Source: Cerrena zonata
Lineage: Eukaryota > Basidiomycota > Agaricomycetes > Polyporales > Cerrenaceae
Length of the DNA stretch: 64,000 nt
Assembly (NCBI GenBank): GCA_038087015.1
Contig: JASBNA010000006.1
Span: forward strand, 806,001-870,000
Direction of reading: 5' to 3'
Shown: positions 62,256-64,000 of the stretch, piece by piece
How the letters are laid out: every line of letters begins with the position of its first letter
How positions within the stretch are numbered: the first letter of the stretch is position 1
Made by a program: the position numbers and the translations under genes
Notes under the pieces: generated by a model
Told to the model about the DNA's origin: nothing
What the model saw: only the letters and a program-made list of their open reading frames with translations
Database searches by the model: none

Positions 62256-62277
62256 ATAGCCGGCAACCTCCGGCTAT
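62256..62277. repeat. Perfect 8-bp GC-rich hairpin
   Basis: atagccgg (62256-62263), loop caacct, ccggctat (62270-62277), followed by a short T run. It lies about 520 bp upstream of the CK1 start. Confidence 0.85.
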
Positions 62278-62794
62278 TTTGCGAGTAGTTTGCTGTAGAG
62301 TCTGTAGACGGACATTGTGGTTTTATACCCAGATTCGATGATATGATGCAGCGATTATTGTTGGACAGAGGATATGCCATTAGATGTGATGCAAATCACA
62401 AGATTGACATGGCAGCCTTGTGGAATCGTCGTGAACGGGAGCCGGCGGGGTTATCTCCGCAGGAGGAGTTTGAACAATGCCGACGTGCACTCTGGTATGT
62501 TTAACCGCCACGAGCGTAGAATACTTGGTTGACTACGGTTGGTACACGGTGCTACGAGCGAAATGGAGCAATTAGGGGCGCAGATGGAGGACGTTGAATA
62601 GGACGACTGCCATATGCGCGTGGGCGGACTTGGGCGTCTGACAGGGGCGGGATGGAAGCGCAGGGGTAAATTTGAACTCCGCTTGGGCCCCGATAATACA
62701 GCCTTGCGGAGGAAGGAGGATTGTTGGGAGCTGCAGTCCTTACCCTCTATCCCTTTCCTATCCCTTCATTCGCCGTGGATTCCTATCTTGCGAT

Positions 62795-64000
62795 ATGGCC
62801 ACTCCCCATGTCATAGCTTCGTCCTCGGGCCATCCGTCCTCTCATTCTGGCACTTCCAGTGGTATCGTCGGTGCCCATTTCCGAGTTGGAAAGAAGATTG
62901 GAGAGGGTTCATTTGGTGTGGTTTTCGAAGGTCCTTCTTTCTCTTGTCGTTCCAAGCAATGCACTCACAAGACCACTCCCTTTGCGCCCGCAAAACAGGT
63001 ACCAATATCCTGAACAATCAACCTGTTGCAATCAAGTTTGTGAGTCCGACCTGTGCCAGCAGTTGATGTGCAGTACAAGACGATGCTTTCCAGGAACCGA
63101 GAAAGTCTGAGGCTCCCCAACTCAGAGACGAGTATAGGTCGTACAGAACATTGAATGGAACTCGTACGTGCTCTTCTCGCTCTTCGATCGCGCCCAACTG
63201 AATTCGCTTGCCCCGATTGTTCCTTCTGCCGTTGCTTTACTTGTCGATCCCGCCGCGCTATCACCCTCTATGCTCTTTCGTTGCCCGTCCCCGTGCATCC
63301 CTCATGTTTCCCCTACCTAGCTGGCGTACCACAGGTCCATTACTTTGGCCAGGAGGGCCTACACAATGTGCTTGTCATCGACCTTCTAGGCCCGAACTTG
63401 GAGGATCTATTTGACATGTGCGGGCGTAAATTTTCAATTAAAACCGTCTGCATGGCTGCCAAACAGATGGTATGTATCTTGGTGATATTCCCGGCCGTAT
63501 ACATGGAGGCAATCGCATATGCATTTCATGTTGAACCAATTGGTCTCACAAGAATTGATTGATTGCCGAGTGTACATGTACCTCAAACTTAAGTATGCTA
63601 ACTGTTCTTCATAGGTGACCCGTGTACAAGCTATTCATGACAAGTCTCTCATCTACCGAGACATCAAACCTGATAATTTCCTCATTGGCGTCCCTGGTTC
63701 TAAAAATGCTAATACTATTCACATAATAGGTGGGTCTTGTCATCTGTGTTTTCTTCATTTGCTCCACAAACTTGCTGCACGCTATGCCGAATCAAGGCGT
63801 TTGTGTTTCAGTTTTTCAAGTCACATCTCGTCTCGTTTTCCCGCTGCGAGGACAAGCAGCAATCCTCGTGTTGATGAGCGATCATTTTCGTACTACTGCG
63901 AGGCTACTTCTATTTCTGGTGTCTCTTGTGACCGCAGTACGAGGAATTACACAGAGCAGCATTTATTTATTTCAATCCTTACGTTTATCATGCGCTTTAT
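62795..64000 (+). CDS. Casein kinase I (plasma-membrane/Yck-type CK1), 5' part
   Basis: CK1-family Ser/Thr kinase, cut by the right edge. Exons 62795-62930, 62999-63039, 63094-63163, 63321-63469 and 63615-63729 are in frame. After a Ser/His-rich leader come [20 protein letters not shown], the ATP lysine in [46 protein letters not shown] and [20 protein letters not shown]. The catalytic loop is [20 protein letters not shown]. The last visible exon stops just before the DFG Asp codon is completed. The wording around [11 protein letters not shown] matches the Yck1/2-like group. The first intron uses a GTCCTT donor. The intron from 63730 exceeds 270 nt, far longer than its neighbours. Confidence 0.93.

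Larger units (their letters stand above)
56051..62794. other. 6.7 kb with no supportable gene
   Basis: Only short, overlapping open frames occur, none with family-like sequence or a consistent splice path. The left part (56300-57900) is C/T-rich on the plus strand. The right part contains a (gaac)4 repeat at 60308-60323 and a strong hairpin at 62256-62277. Possible contents are a long leader or promoter of the CK1 gene, non-coding transcripts, or eroded transposon DNA; the sequence alone does not decide. Confidence 0.5.

Overview
The window is nuclear DNA from a filamentous basidiomycete, most likely an Agaricomycete. Genes are dense and cut by many short (about 45-60 nt) GT-AG introns. The gene set is fungal: sterol 14-alpha-demethylase, a White Collar-2-type GATA factor, a cerato-platanin, a Kre9/Knh1-like Ser/Thr-rich surface protein, and several Agaricomycete-style HNH nuclease genes. 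No plasmid, phage, CRISPR or intact transposon was seen.

Layout. 1-12.2 kb: the 3' part of ERG11/CYP51 (minus, running off the left edge) is divergent from an STK16/Env7-like kinase. A lysine-rich zinc-finger protein, an AT-rich island with GC hairpins that looks mitochondrial, a DSS1-like mitochondrial exoribonuclease and a disordered nuclear-type protein follow. 12.3-19.6 kb: an HNH nuclease neighbourhood. A decayed copy (12.4-13.6 kb) and an intact sister (16.2-17.4 kb) flank a quinone-oxidoreductase-like gene, and a third, more divergent HNH gene lies inverted at 18.2-19.6 kb. 19.8-29.8 kb: IND1 (complex I Fe-S assembly), BFR2/AATF (ribosome biogenesis), SDS22 (PP1 regulator) and WC-2 (blue-light signalling). 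31-38.5 kb: a small ankyrin protein, PRMT5, and the Ser/Thr-rich surface protein.

38.9-44.7 kb holds the most unusual gene: a 14-exon gene for a very acidic Pro/Glu/Val-rich protein of about 1,630 residues. It carries seven copies of a W-T-P-S-Y-S-V..QG.SP motif and ends in a CaaX box (CVIM). After it come cerato-platanin, an intron-containing tRNA-Tyr, a small mitochondrial-type protein, a DUF427 protein, VPS51 (GARP tethering), an Sfk1/FRAG1/DRAM membrane protein and a DsbA/FrnE-like thiol oxidoreductase. From 56.05 to 62.79 kb no gene could be supported, which is exceptional here. The window ends in the 5' half of a casein kinase I gene.

Most genes are housekeeping and show no operon-like logic; shared divergent promoters (ERG11/kinase, HNH/IND1) are the main local coupling. 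Several otherwise intact genes need a one-base shift to stay open (near 9010, 31441, 32152, 41910, 43555). The shifts go in both directions, so sequence errors are as likely as real lesions, and some have an intron alternative. Exon boundaries were placed by hand from splice consensus and reading-frame continuity; no alignment was run.
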